Source: Fibrobacter sp. UBA4309
Lineage (GTDB): Bacteria; Fibrobacterota; Fibrobacteria; Fibrobacterales; Fibrobacteraceae
Assembly: GCF_002395745.1 (NCBI RefSeq)
Contig: NZ_DGUN01000027.1
Span: 1-64,000, forward strand
Direction of reading: 5' to 3'
Length of the DNA stretch: 64,000 nt
Part shown: piece after piece, positions 1-8,190 of the stretch
Layout: each line of letters starts with the position of its first letter
Numbering within the stretch: the stretch's first letter is position 1
Program-made: the position numbers and the translations under genes
Notes under the pieces: model-generated
The model's database searches: none
What the model saw: only the letters and a program-made list of their open reading frames with translations
Told to the model about the DNA's origin: nothing

Positions 1-1193
1 GCCGGGAAGCTGGAGCGCAGCACTTCAATCGCCTTCTTGGTCTTGGAAACCTTACCCTGCACGTCAGAGACCAGGTGAATCACGTGGCTGAACTTTTCGC
101 ATTCCATGTACTTGGTCGTTTCCACCGTACCGGCTTCGCAGACGCGGCCCAGGTCGTTACGGGCCAGGTCCACGAGCATCAGGTGTTCGGCGCGTTCCTT
201 CGGGTCGCCCTTCAGGTTCTTCATCAAGGCTTCATCTTCGGCATCATCCTTGCCGCGGCGGCGGGTACCAGCAATTGGGTGAATCGTCGCAATGCCTTCA
301 CGCACGCGTACCAAGCTCTCCGGCGAGGCGCCGATAAACTGGTGCGTACCGTAATCCAGGAAGAACATGTACGGAGACGGGTTCACTGTGCGGAGCCTGC
401 GGTAAATGTCGAGCGCCGCGATGTCGCTTGCAAACTGGATGCGGCGAGAAGGTACCGCCTGCACAATGTTGCCAGCAATGATATGCTTCTGCAATGCTTC
501 GACCTTTTCCACGTATTCCTTGCGGGACTGTTCCAGGTCGGTCATCGTAATGCCCTTGCCGTACTGCTGTTCGGGAGCGAGGTAACTGAAGTCGAGGTCG
601 GCGAGGCGGGCCTTCACCTTTTCGATGGCGGCCTTCAAATCAATCTGGTGTTCTTCGTAGTTCAGGGCGAACAGGTGAAGTTTTTCGGTAAAGTGGTCGA
701 ACACGATGTAGATGTGGCCCACCAGGAATTCCGCTTCGGGAATGTTGAGTTCATCGACCTGCGGGGCGAGGCGGATGGTATCGCAGCGGGCACAGAATTC
801 GTAGCCTAGGTAGCCCACGCCCGAAGAGGGAATAGGAATCTGGTTAGGCGGCACCGTGTTTTCGGCAGAAATCAGCGTGAGGGCGTCGAGAATGTCGCCT
901 TCGCCTTCCTTGAGGAAGGTGCTTTCCTTGCCGTCGATGATGATACTCACGTCCTTCTCGTTCTGACGCAGACGGAAACCCTCGTCCACCATCAAGGTAG
1001 AGTAGCGGCTTCGGCCGTGCGAGAAACTCGCGGATTCAAAGATGGCCTTCGCACCGAGCTTCTTGCCGAGCGAAAACGGGGTGTAACGTTCGCCCGGGAG
1101 CGCCACGTAGATGCTGTCGGTACGCGGCTCGTAGCCAGGCTGTTGGGTGATGTGGTTGGCCGGTTTGTTCGGCGACTTTGATGTGTTGGTCAT
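1..1193 (-). CDS. trpE: Anthranilate synthase component I (3' end outside window)
   Basis: Catalyses chorismate plus glutamine-derived ammonia to anthranilate, the first step of tryptophan synthesis, in the cytoplasm with the TrpG subunit. The protein begins MTNTSKSPNKP and shows the chorismate-binding signatures HPIAGTRRRG and LMLVDLARNDLGRV. About 397 codons are visible; the last part of the catalytic domain lies beyond position 1. The ATG at 1193-1191 follows AGAGGA at a normal distance. The gene sits behind an attenuator (1275-1409), so its expression should follow the supply of charged tRNA-Trp. Other trp genes are probably downstream, outside the window. The family call is very safe. 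Confidence 0.95.
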   Translation of the reverse strand, partial: MTNTSKSPNKPANHITQQPGYEPRTDSIYVALPGERYTPFSLGKKLGAKAIFESASFSHGRSRYSTLMVDEGFRLRQNEKDVSIIIDGKESTFLKEGEGDILDALTLISAENTVPPNQIPIPSSGVGYLGYEFCARCDTIRLAPQVDELNIPEAEFLVGHIYIVFDHFTEKLHLFALNYEEHQIDLKAAIEKVKARLADLDFSYLAPEQQYGKGITMTDLEQSRKEYVEKVEALQKHIIAGNIVQAVPSRRIQFASDIAALDIYRRLRTVNPSPYMFFLDYGTHQFIGASPESLVRVREGIATIHPIAGTRRRGKDDAEDEALMKNLKGDPKERAEHLMLVDLARNDLGRVCEAGTVETTKYMECEKFSHVIHLVSDVQGKVSKTKKAIEVLRSSFP

Positions 1194-1274
1194 TTTATCC
1201 TCTGGTTTAAAATCCTTTTCCTAGTGTTTTTGTGGACAAAGGCTTTGGTCCCGGAGGATTTCAATGATTTTGGT

Positions 1275-1309
1275 AAAAGAGAAAGGCCTCCGTGAGTCCG
1301 GAAGCCTTT
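1275..1309 (-). terminator. Attenuator terminator before trpE
   Basis: An 11-bp stem with one G-U pair and a 6-base loop, followed on the minus strand by CTCTTTTA. It lies between the leader peptide and trpE and is the terminating form of the attenuator. Confidence 0.8.
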
Positions 1310-1361
1310 GCTTAAAATCTTGGGTGATTTGCGACAAATACCGGGCTCTATGTCAGAGTCC
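1275..1361 (-). promoter_or_regulatory. trp transcription attenuator (three competing hairpins)
   Basis: Read on the minus strand, strand 1 (GGACTCT, 1361-1355) overlaps the leader stop and can pair with strand 2 (AGAGCCC, 1349-1343), with one mismatch. Strand 2 (GAGCCCGG, 1348-1341) can instead pair with strand 3 (CCGGACTC, 1301-1294), with one mismatch, as an antiterminator. Strand 3 is part of the terminator stem (AAAGGCTTCCG with CGGAGGCCTTT, 1309-1299 and 1292-1282, 6-base loop), which is followed by a U-rich tract (1280-1275). A ribosome stalled at the two Trp codons would cover strand 1 and favour read-through. Confidence 0.85.
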
Positions 1362-1409
1362 GCGCCACCAACGACGGTTGAGAGTTGCACTTGTTGCGTA
1401 AATCATCAT
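1353..1409 (-). CDS. trpL: trp operon leader peptide (18 aa, tandem Trp codons)
   Basis: A short reading frame upstream of trpE encodes MMIYATSATLNRRWWRGL. Two adjacent TGG codons occur five codons before the stop. The stop codon falls in the first strand of a hairpin, which is the geometry of classical Trp attenuation. No strong Shine-Dalgarno is seen in front of the two ATGs. The role is inferred from the WW pair together with the competing hairpins just downstream. Confidence 0.85.
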   Translation of the reverse strand: MMIYATSATLNRRWWRGL

Positions 1410-1451
1410 GACCCAAAAATATCAATCAGATAATCGGTTGGCAAGAGGTCG

Positions 1452-1477
1452 TTCAAAAAAAATCGCTTTTTTTTGAA
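1452..1477. terminator. A/T-rich hairpin downstream of the metal permease
   Basis: TTCAAAAAAAA and TTTTTTTTGAA form a perfect 11-bp inverted repeat around TCGC, three bases after the permease stop. Being symmetric it could end transcription in either direction. A weak stem made almost only of A-T pairs keeps the confidence moderate. The stretch between it and the leader peptide (1410-1451) must also hold the trp promoter, but I see no clear boxes there. Confidence 0.5.
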
Positions 1478-1479
1478 AA

Positions 1480-2898
1480 CTATACCTTGTCCGCGCGGCC
1501 TCCAAATTCAAAGCCGGCCTCTTCAATTGCCTTTTTTAGAATAGAATCGTCAACTTCGCCCGTTATGACGACTCTCTTTTGGGCAACATCCGCCTCTGCG
1601 GCAATAACGCCGTCCAGGACCATGGCGGCCTTCTCGACGCAGGACTTGCAGTGGCTGCAGCTCATGCCATATATATTATATACAGTTCTCGGATGGGAGT
1701 CGTCATGGTCGTGGTCGTCTTCGTGGAGGCCGCAACCGCATTCGTCGCAGCCGCACTCACCGCAGCCGCATTCGCCACAGCCGCAGTGACCTCCCTTGTG
1801 CGAGATCCTTGCGTAAACCATCAGGAGGGCGAGCAACGCCGCGCAGGCATAGTCGAATATTCCGAGAGCGCCGTGCCCGTGGCATTCGGCGGAACCGTGC
1901 GGGAGCATGGTGCCGAGGAACGTGTCCATCATGAAGGCGTCGATGATGAATCCGAAAACGAGTGCCCCGAGCGCTATGGAGGAGAGGTAGGCGAACAGCG
2001 TTCTCTTGCCGAAGGCCTTGCCGACGACGAGCATGCTGGCGATACTTGTGGCAGGACCCGCCATCAGCAGGACGAGGGCCGCTCCCGGGGTAATTCCCTT
2101 TTCCACGAGGGCGAGCGCAAGCGGGATGGAGCCTGTCGCGCAGGTGTACATGGGCATGGCAAGTACAAGAACGACGATCATGCAGAGCAACGGGTATTCA
2201 TGCAGGAAAAGGAAAAAGTCGTCGGGAACAAATGCCGCTATGAGCGCCCCGAGCAGGAGCCCGATGCAAAGCCACTTGCTGACATTGCCCACCATGTCGA
2301 CAAAGCCGTAATCCAGGGTCTCGCGGACCTTTTGGCCGAAGGTCTCGGCTCCGTGCCCGTGCTCGTCGTGGTCGCAGTCGCAATGGTCGTGTCCGCAGTC
2401 TCCGTGATGTTCGTGTTTTTCGTGGTCGTGGCGGTCGTGTTTGACGGCGACGGCGATGCCCGTGTCCTTTTCCTTGCGGGTAACCAGGTTGGTAAGCACT
2501 CCTCCGAACAGGGCTGTCACGAAGGCCGCGATGGGACGCAGCAGCGCGAAAGGCCCGCCCAGCAGGGAATAGGTTGCCAAGATGGAATCGACTCCTGTCG
2601 CGGGCGTGGAAATCAGGAAGCTGACGCTGGCACCCTTGCTTGCACCTTCACGCCGGAGCGCGATGGACGTGGGGATCACTCCGCAGCTGCATATCGGGAG
2701 CGGAACTCCGAAGAGGGCTGCCCACAGGGTCGACTTGAAATTCGGCTTTGCAATCTTGGGGATGTACAGGTGGTTGGGAATCCACACGTGGAGAATTCCC
2801 GCAAGCAGGAATCCAAGGAGCAGGAACGGGGCCATTTCGGAAAACAGCGTGACGAACTGCAAGAGGAACTTTTCGAGAATTTCAAAAAAAGACTGCAT
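1480..2898 (-). CDS. Heavy-metal efflux permease with His/Cys-rich loops and C-terminal HMA domain (SO_0444-like)
   Basis: A 472-aa inner-membrane protein of the YraQ/ArsP-type permease superfamily, closest in architecture to the SO_0444 Cu/Zn efflux family. It has many hydrophobic helices and the conserved GVPLPICSCGVIP stretch. A loop around residues 150-185 is packed with His, Asp and Cys, and a second loop around 370-400 carries repeated CGCGEC units followed by HDHDD. The last ~70 residues form an HMA metal-binding domain with GMSCSHCKSC. The ATG starts one base after the stop of the ArsR gene, so the two are translationally coupled. Likely role: export of zinc, copper or a similar ion under control of that sensor. 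Which metal is moved cannot be read from the sequence. Confidence 0.85.
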   Translation of the reverse strand: MQSFFEILEKFLLQFVTLFSEMAPFLLLGFLLAGILHVWIPNHLYIPKIAKPNFKSTLWAALFGVPLPICSCGVIPTSIALRREGASKGASVSFLISTPATGVDSILATYSLLGGPFALLRPIAAFVTALFGGVLTNLVTRKEKDTGIAVAVKHDRHDHEKHEHHGDCGHDHCDCDHDEHGHGAETFGQKVRETLDYGFVDMVGNVSKWLCIGLLLGALIAAFVPDDFFLFLHEYPLLCMIVVLVLAMPMYTCATGSIPLALALVEKGITPGAALVLLMAGPATSIASMLVVGKAFGKRTLFAYLSSIALGALVFGFIIDAFMMDTFLGTMLPHGSAECHGHGALGIFDYACAALLALLMVYARISHKGGHCGCGECGCGECGCDECGCGLHEDDHDHDDSHPRTVYNIYGMSCSHCKSCVEKAAMVLDGVIAAEADVAQKRVVITGEVDDSILKKAIEEAGFEFGGRADKV

Positions 2899-2899
2899 T

Positions 2900-3229
2900 T
2901 TACTTGCCCTTCTTCTTGTGGAGGATGTGGGTGAGCCCCGTATTGAAAATCATCCCGATGTGGTCGTCGTCCAGCGAGTAGAACATCTTCCGTCCGTCGC
3001 GTCGCGGCTTCACCAGGTTCGCGGTCCTGAGGATGCGCAACTGGTGGCTGACGACGGACTGTTCCAGGCTCAGTTTCTCGGCAATCTCGTTGACCGAGTT
3101 TTCGCCCGAAAGCAGGATCTGGATGATGCGGATTCGCGTGGTGTCGCCGAAAAACTTGAAGAATTCCGACAGTTCGAACAGTGTCTCGGTGGAGACGTCT
3201 TGGTCTGCGATGTATGAACAAGTATTCAT
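2900..3229 (-). CDS. ArsR/SmtB-family metal-sensing repressor with an alpha-5 zinc site
   Basis: A small winged-helix repressor that leaves its operator when metal binds. The helix-turn-helix reads EIAEKLSLEQSVVSHQLRILR, and the wing follows as RRDGRKMFYSLDDDH. The C-terminal helix has D-x-H, ten residues, then H-x-x-H, which is the alpha-5 site of CzrA/SmtB-type Zn(II)/Co(II) sensors. I start at the ATG at 3229 (MNTCSYIADQ); a longer frame runs upstream, but a promoter lies exactly there. The gene is first in an operon with the permease. It is probably autoregulated, because the operator overlaps its own first codons. Confidence 0.9.
   Translation of the reverse strand: MNTCSYIADQDVSTETLFELSEFFKFFGDTTRIRIIQILLSGENSVNEIAEKLSLEQSVVSHQLRILRTANLVKPRRDGRKMFYSLDDDHIGMIFNTGLTHILHKKKGK
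3214..3229 (-). promoter_or_regulatory. Putative ArsR/SmtB operator overlapping the start codon
   Basis: ATGAACAAGTATTCAT is an imperfect palindrome (ATGAA, six bases, TTCAT) that resembles the ATATGAACA..TATTCAT operators of CzrA/SmtB repressors. It covers the predicted transcription start and the first five codons of the regulator gene. Confidence 0.6.
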
Positions 3230-3236
3230 GTTTTCA

Positions 3237-3265
3237 TATATAGCAAAAGGAGGAAATCTTGTCAA
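3237..3265 (-). promoter_or_regulatory. Sigma-70-type promoter of the metal operon
   Basis: TTGACA (3265-3260), a 17-base spacer and TATATA (3242-3237). The expected start point is at about 3230-3229, at the A of the ATG, so the transcript would be leaderless. Confidence 0.75.
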
Positions 3266-3430
3266 GAGGGGCTTTTTGCGGTCCTTTTTCCGGCTTTTTT
3301 CAATAACCACTACCCGCTATCTTACTATTTTTATGGCGAAAAAGGGCTCCGGGAAACTCCCTGGGCAGCTTGTTTTCGTGTTTAACTTGTAATCGGCCTG
3401 CGTAGTCGGGTCGCAAAAAATGAAGGAAAT

Positions 3431-4735
3431 ATGGCAAATCGTGTTGTAATCGGTTCCCAGTGGGGTGATGAAGGTAAGGCCAAGATTGTGGATTTCTTGA
3501 CGCTCGATGCGGACATTATTGTCCGTTTCCAGGGCGGGGCGAATGCCGGCCATACCGTCGAGGTGGGCGACCAGAAGTTCGTTTTCCACCTGATTCCCTC
3601 GGGCATCATGCATCCGGACAAGATTTGCGTGATTGGTAATGGCGTGGTGCTGGACCCGATTCAGACTCTCGCCGAAATTGCCGACCTGCACACCAAGGGT
3701 ATCAATCCGGAAGGCCGCCTGTTCATCGCAAACAACGCCCACGTGGTGCTCCCGTACCATTCTACGCTCGACAAGGCCAAGGAAAAGAAGGCGGGCAAGG
3801 CTGCCATCGGCACGACTGGCCGCGGTATCGGCCCCTGCTACAGCGACAAGGTGAACCGCATCGGCGTGCGCGTGGGCGACCTGATGGACGAACGTGAACT
3901 GCGCCCGCGTGTCGAGGCCATGGCGAAGGTCCACAACGAAGAATTCAAGGTCATGTACGATGTTCCCGAAATCGACCCCGAAGAGGTCATCAAGGATTAC
4001 CTGGAACTTGGCCAGAAGATCAAGCCGTTCGTAATCGACGTGAGCGAGTTCCTCTACAAGTCCGTCAAGGCGGGCAAGCGTCTGGTGTTCGAAGGTGCCC
4101 AGGGCACTATCCTCGACGTGGACCAGGGAACCTACCCGTTCGTGACCTCCAGCAATACGGTTTCGGGTTACGCCAGCTGCGGTGCCGGTATCGGTCCCAC
4201 CGCCTTGGACGAAGTTTGGGGCGTGGTCAAGGCTTATACGACCCGCGTGGGTAATGGCCCCTTCCCGACAGAACTTTTGGACGAAACGGGCGACACGCTT
4301 CGCAAGATCGGTAATGAATACGGTGCCACGACAGGCCGTAACCGCCGCTGTGGCTGGTTCGACGCCCCGGTGGTCCGCAAGGCTGCCGTCGTGAACGGCC
4401 TGACGCACCTCGCCATCACCAAGCTCGACGTGCTCGACACGTTCGACACGATCAAAATTTGCACGCACTACGAGTGCGATGGCGAGAAGCTAGACTTTAT
4501 CCCGAACCAGCTTTCCAAGGTCGGACGTTGCACGCCGGTCTACGAAGAAATGCCTGGTTGGAAGCAAGATACTACCAAGTGCCGCAGCTATGACGAACTT
4601 CCGGAGAATGCAAAGAAGTATTTGCAGCGGATGGCCGAACTTGTTGACGTGAAAATTGGTATGATTTCTATTGGCGCCAAGCGAGACCAGAGCATCGTCA
4701 TCGACGCGGGCCTCGCCAAAGGGTTGAAACTCTAA
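3431..4735 (+). CDS. purA: Adenylosuccinate synthetase
   Basis: Makes adenylosuccinate from IMP, aspartate and GTP, the committed step towards AMP, in the cytoplasm. The 434-aa length is typical. The catalytic Asp13 and His41 are present (GDEGK at 12-16, GGANAGHTV at 35-43), as are TGRGIGPCYSDK and the C-terminal GTP-binding region. The phosphate loop reads GDEGKAK instead of the usual GDEGKGK, a conservative Gly-to-Ala change at residue 17. AAGGA lies five bases before the ATG. It is followed at 26 bases by a Crp/Fnr gene and may be the first gene of a long operon. Confidence 0.96.
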   Translation: MANRVVIGSQWGDEGKAKIVDFLTLDADIIVRFQGGANAGHTVEVGDQKFVFHLIPSGIMHPDKICVIGNGVVLDPIQTLAEIADLHTKGINPEGRLFIANNAHVVLPYHSTLDKAKEKKAGKAAIGTTGRGIGPCYSDKVNRIGVRVGDLMDERELRPRVEAMAKVHNEEFKVMYDVPEIDPEEVIKDYLELGQKIKPFVIDVSEFLYKSVKAGKRLVFEGAQGTILDVDQGTYPFVTSSNTVSGYASCGAGIGPTALDEVWGVVKAYTTRVGNGPFPTELLDETGDTLRKIGNEYGATTGRNRRCGWFDAPVVRKAAVVNGLTHLAITKLDVLDTFDTIKICTHYECDGEKLDFIPNQLSKVGRCTPVYEEMPGWKQDTTKCRSYDELPENAKKYLQRMAELVDVKIGMISIGAKRDQSIVIDAGLAKGLKL

Positions 4736-4761
4736 AAAAAATAAAAGGAAGGAATGAGAAT

Positions 4762-5472
4762 ATGGACGCTAACATCGTAGGACTGCTGAAGGGCGTTGAG
4801 CTCTTTTCGGAGCTGAACGAAGAACAGCTGGGGATGCTTGCCGACTTGGTGGTGGCCCAGAATTTCAATCGTGACGAAACCGTGGTGCTGGAAGGGGACG
4901 ACTCGGTTCAGGCATTGTATCTTATTGCCTCCGGATCAGTCCAGGTCTACATGACGGGAGTCGATGGACGCGAAACTATTCTCAGTTTCCTGGAACGCGG
5001 GGACTTCTTCGGCGAAATGTCCCTGATCGATGGCGAACCGAGGTCTGCTTCGGTGCGTACCGTCACCGATGCCCAGCTCCTGATTATCCACCGTGAATCT
5101 TTCTTGCGCCTTATTCGCCAGTCCCCGGAAATCGCCATGGGACTCCTGAGCGAGATGAGCAAGCGTCTCCGCAAGGCCAACCGCCAAATCGGTTCCCTTT
5201 CGACCATGTCTGTAAGCGGCCGTGTGGCCGGTACCCTCCTCAATCTGATGGAAGAACGCGGTATCCGCATTCATACGGACGGCGGCAAGATGGTGACGGT
5301 CATCCACAATCGTCCCACGCAGCAGCAGTTGGCGGACATGTCGGGTACGACCCGCGAGACGGTCAGCCGTATCTGCTCACTCCTGGTCCGTACCGGGGCC
5401 ATTGCGATGACCGGCAAGGATATCGTCATCTTTGACGAGGGCGCCTTGCAGGAACGCGCGACGAAGGGATAG
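4762..5472 (+). CDS. Crp/Fnr-family transcriptional regulator
   Basis: A 236-aa cytoplasmic regulator with an N-terminal cyclic-nucleotide-binding beta-roll (about 14-130), a dimer helix and a C-terminal winged helix (about 165-230). The phosphate-binding cassette FFGEMSL...PRSASV keeps Gly84, Glu85, Arg94 and Ser95, as in cAMP-binding CRP. The recognition helix contains SGTTRETVSRICSLL. There is no cysteine cluster for an iron-sulfur centre, so Fnr-type oxygen sensing is unlikely. SD-like AAGGAAGGAATGAG precedes the ATG. Ligand and targets are unknown; cyclic AMP is a reasonable guess from the conserved Arg-Ser pair. Confidence 0.92.
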   Translation: MDANIVGLLKGVELFSELNEEQLGMLADLVVAQNFNRDETVVLEGDDSVQALYLIASGSVQVYMTGVDGRETILSFLERGDFFGEMSLIDGEPRSASVRTVTDAQLLIIHRESFLRLIRQSPEIAMGLLSEMSKRLRKANRQIGSLSTMSVSGRVAGTLLNLMEERGIRIHTDGGKMVTVIHNRPTQQQLADMSGTTRETVSRICSLLVRTGAIAMTGKDIVIFDEGALQERATKG

Positions 5473-5489
5473 GACTCAATAACTATATC

Positions 5490-6263
5490 ATGAATAAACT
5501 GAAGAATCTTCTGAACAAGCTCCTGGCGTGGGGTAAGACTTCGCCGGTAGTTAAGGCAGCCTGCATTTGGCTGGTGGCGCTGGTTTTCTTTGTCTTTTTC
5601 GTAGACAAGCTTTTGATGCCGATTTTCGCCGGAGAGTTTTCCAGTACGGGGCCGGTCCCGAACCTGGAAGGCATGACCCAGGAAGCGGCGGAATCTGCAT
5701 TGACCGAGGCTGGGTTCAAGTTTGAATGGGTCGAAGAAGGCCGTTACAGTTCCCAGGTTCCTGCCGGGATGGTGCTTGTCCAGATGCCGGCCGCAGGCCG
5801 GACCGCGAAACTGGGTAGGACCGTCAAGCTGACCAAGAGTCTTGGACTCCGCGAAGTGAAGATTCCCGACTTGCGTGGCAAGAGCCAGAAACAGGCCGAA
5901 ATTTCTCTTTCCCGTGCGGGCCTTGTCCGTGGCGAAATCGTGAAGGGCGCGCACCAGAGCATTCCGCGTGGCGTGGTCATCCGCACCATTCCGCTGGCCG
6001 GAAAAATGGCGCGTATCGGCGACACGGTGAAGGTCGTCATCTCTGCGGGCGTTACGACAGGAAAGGTCCTGCTTCCCGATTTTTCGGGACAGGTCATAGA
6101 CAATGTGTATCCGAGATTGGAAAAGCTCGGATTCAAGGTGGGTGACATTAAACGAGTCAAGGGTGAAAACGGCGAACCTCCCGGCACGGTGCTTGAAACG
6201 GCTCCCCGCTATGGCGACTACCTGCCGCAAGATACAGAAATTGATTTTGTCATAGCGGACTAG
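5490..6263 (+). CDS. Membrane-anchored protein with three PASTA domains
   Basis: 257 aa: a short cytoplasmic N-terminus, one membrane segment (about 22-44), then three PASTA repeats outside the membrane (about 50-115, 118-188 and 193-257). Each starts with a motif such as VPNLEGM, IPDLRGK or LPDFSGQ and contains a PxG/P-G-V turn. PASTA domains bind peptidoglycan fragments or beta-lactams in Ser/Thr kinases and class B penicillin-binding proteins. Here no kinase or transpeptidase domain is attached, so it may be a stand-alone cell-wall sensor or tether. It follows the Crp/Fnr gene by 17 bases and precedes a TPR lipoprotein by 7. Confidence 0.88.
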   Translation: MNKLKNLLNKLLAWGKTSPVVKAACIWLVALVFFVFFVDKLLMPIFAGEFSSTGPVPNLEGMTQEAAESALTEAGFKFEWVEEGRYSSQVPAGMVLVQMPAAGRTAKLGRTVKLTKSLGLREVKIPDLRGKSQKQAEISLSRAGLVRGEIVKGAHQSIPRGVVIRTIPLAGKMARIGDTVKVVISAGVTTGKVLLPDFSGQVIDNVYPRLEKLGFKVGDIKRVKGENGEPPGTVLETAPRYGDYLPQDTEIDFVIAD

Positions 6264-6270
6264 GATTGTT

Positions 6271-8184
6271 ATGACGCGGTTTATGGGATTCCTCTACCTG
6301 GTGCTTGTACCGGTGCTGTGCCTTGTGGCTTGCAGCTCGGCTCCCCATAAACAGGAAAATGCATCTTCCGCCCAACTGACTGCGGTGGATTCTGCCGTTA
6401 TCAAGGCCGTCATCGAAAAGCAGGATTCCCTGCACAACGTGGACGTTGCGCACGAATCGTTTATCCGCGCCCAGGAAATGGAACTCCGCGGGGAAAAGCA
6501 ACTGGCCGAAGTCTTTTGGCAGCGAGCCTACGATGCCGATCCCGGAAGCCGTTATCTGGCCTTTGCCGTGGCGAGCCGCCTGTTTGCCCACGGGAACGAT
6601 TCTGCGGCGCTTGCCATTGCCAGGAAGGCCGTCAACTATAAGGGCCGTGTGCTGTCGAACCAGCTGGAATTGCTGGCGAAACTCTACGTGAGGGAAGGTG
6701 TCGCGGATTCCGCCCGCAAGTATTTTAAGGCGGCGCTGGATTCTTCGCACAACCAGGACATGACCTTGCTGTACGATTACAGCCTTTTCCTGGAAGCCGT
6801 GCAGGACAAGAAGGAACTGGTGACCGTTTACGACGCCCTGCTCCCGCAGACCAATTACATCCAGTCGCTGTTTGCCAGGCAGCTGAACCTCCTCCTGGAA
6901 CTGGGACGTGATTCGGCAATCGTGGATCTTTTTGCGAAGGCCTATGACGCTCTTGGCGACAAGGAACTTCTTTCGAAGATGGTGCAGGGGCTCGCCATGC
7001 AGAAACGCAACAAGGAAGTCCGCGCCATCGCCGATACGGTTACCGGTTCTACGGAACAGGACGAGACGATTGTCAATACGGCCTTGCTCACGTACAACGA
7101 AAAGGAACGCGAAGCCGCCTTGGCTTTTTTGAAGAAAAAAGTCCATGTAGACAATATGCGCACGCCGGTGATGCTCTATTACCTGGGCAGTTACGAATTC
7201 GCCATGGGAGAAAAGGATAGCGCGAAGGTCCACCTGGGCGAAGTCTACCTCAAACTCGAAAAGACTCCCGCTTATGCGGCGCAGGCCTGCCGTGCGCTTT
7301 CGGGGATTGCCTTTGCCGAAAACAAGAAGTCCGAGGGGCTGCGCTATGCTGAACTTGCCGATTCCCTGCAACTTGGCGGTGACAAGGATTTCTTGGCCAT
7401 GGCCTATGGCTATGCGGGCGTCTACGAAAAGGCATACGAACTTCTGGATTCGATGATGGGTGTGTGGAGCCGCTGGAGCCCGATGGCGGGTGTCGCCGAC
7501 TCGGCGACGGTGGCGATGATGCGCAAGAAGGCGGCGCGCGCCCACAGGCAGTTGCAACATTCCTATGCGCAAATCCTGGTGATGGAAGCGCGCGGCATTG
7601 AAGCAGATGGCAAGGCTGATTCCGTGAGGCTTCTCCGGGCGAAGGATGCCCGTACCCGAGCGGAGCTTTTCTGGGAAAGCATGCTGATTGCGGATTCTAC
7701 CGACATGTTTGTCCGCTACATGATGGCGATGAACCTGGAACGTCTTGAGCGCTACGACGAATCTTTCCAGATGTTCGAACTGCTGTTGCGCAATGCTCCG
7801 CGGGCGATTCTCGACTGGTCCGAAGTCATGAACTACTATGGCTATTCGCTTATCGATTTGAACCGTTCTCCCGAAGATGTGGAGAAGGGCCTGATGCTTG
7901 TGACGAAGGCTCTCGAACTGGATGGCGGAGACCCGCCTAACGATGCCTACCTCGATTCCAAGGCCTGGGGACTCTATCGCAAGGGGCTCTACGAAGAAGC
8001 CCTCGCCACGCTCCGGCTTATCAAGGATAAGCATCTGGAAGGGGATTATGTTTATTGGGAACATCTCGCCGCAATCCAGGCTGCGCTAGGCAATAGGTCC
8101 GAAGCGCTCAAGGCCTACAAGAAGGTCTTGAGGTTGCGCCCCAACCATGCTGCCGCCAGGGAATTCCTGCGCAAGAAAAAGTAG
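6271..8184 (+). CDS. TPR-repeat lipoprotein
   Basis: 637 aa with a signal peptide ending in a lipobox (LCLVACSS, Cys at about 21), so it should be lipid-anchored in the envelope. The rest is helical with many TPR-like pairs. The clearest lie near the C-terminus (AYLDSKAWGLYRKGLYEEALATL and a last copy ending ALKAYKKVLRLRPNHAAA; about 560-635). TPR lipoproteins of this size act as scaffolds for envelope assembly or secretion complexes, but no specific role can be assigned. It starts 7 bases after the PASTA gene and ends 6 bases before a LolB-like lipoprotein gene, so all three are one operon. Confidence 0.85.
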   Translation: MTRFMGFLYLVLVPVLCLVACSSAPHKQENASSAQLTAVDSAVIKAVIEKQDSLHNVDVAHESFIRAQEMELRGEKQLAEVFWQRAYDADPGSRYLAFAVASRLFAHGNDSAALAIARKAVNYKGRVLSNQLELLAKLYVREGVADSARKYFKAALDSSHNQDMTLLYDYSLFLEAVQDKKELVTVYDALLPQTNYIQSLFARQLNLLLELGRDSAIVDLFAKAYDALGDKELLSKMVQGLAMQKRNKEVRAIADTVTGSTEQDETIVNTALLTYNEKEREAALAFLKKKVHVDNMRTPVMLYYLGSYEFAMGEKDSAKVHLGEVYLKLEKTPAYAAQACRALSGIAFAENKKSEGLRYAELADSLQLGGDKDFLAMAYGYAGVYEKAYELLDSMMGVWSRWSPMAGVADSATVAMMRKKAARAHRQLQHSYAQILVMEARGIEADGKADSVRLLRAKDARTRAELFWESMLIADSTDMFVRYMMAMNLERLERYDESFQMFELLLRNAPRAILDWSEVMNYYGYSLIDLNRSPEDVEKGLMLVTKALELDGGDPPNDAYLDSKAWGLYRKGLYEEALATLRLIKDKHLEGDYVYWEHLAAIQAALGNRSEALKAYKKVLRLRPNHAAAREFLRKKK

Positions 8185-8190
8185 GCGCCG

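Noticed and set aside
1190..1390. 66-aa frame on the minus strand across the trp leader
   Set aside because: It crosses the attenuator hairpins, has no ribosome site and no family pattern; the overlapping 18-aa WW peptide explains the region better.
1579..2934. 451-aa frame antisense to the metal permease
   Set aside because: Low-complexity product mirroring the His/Cys codons of the real gene; the permease has clear motifs.
6250..8064. 604-aa frame antisense to the TPR lipoprotein gene
   Set aside because: His/Arg-rich product without motifs; long antisense frames arise here because TTA, CTA and TCA codons are rare in the true genes.
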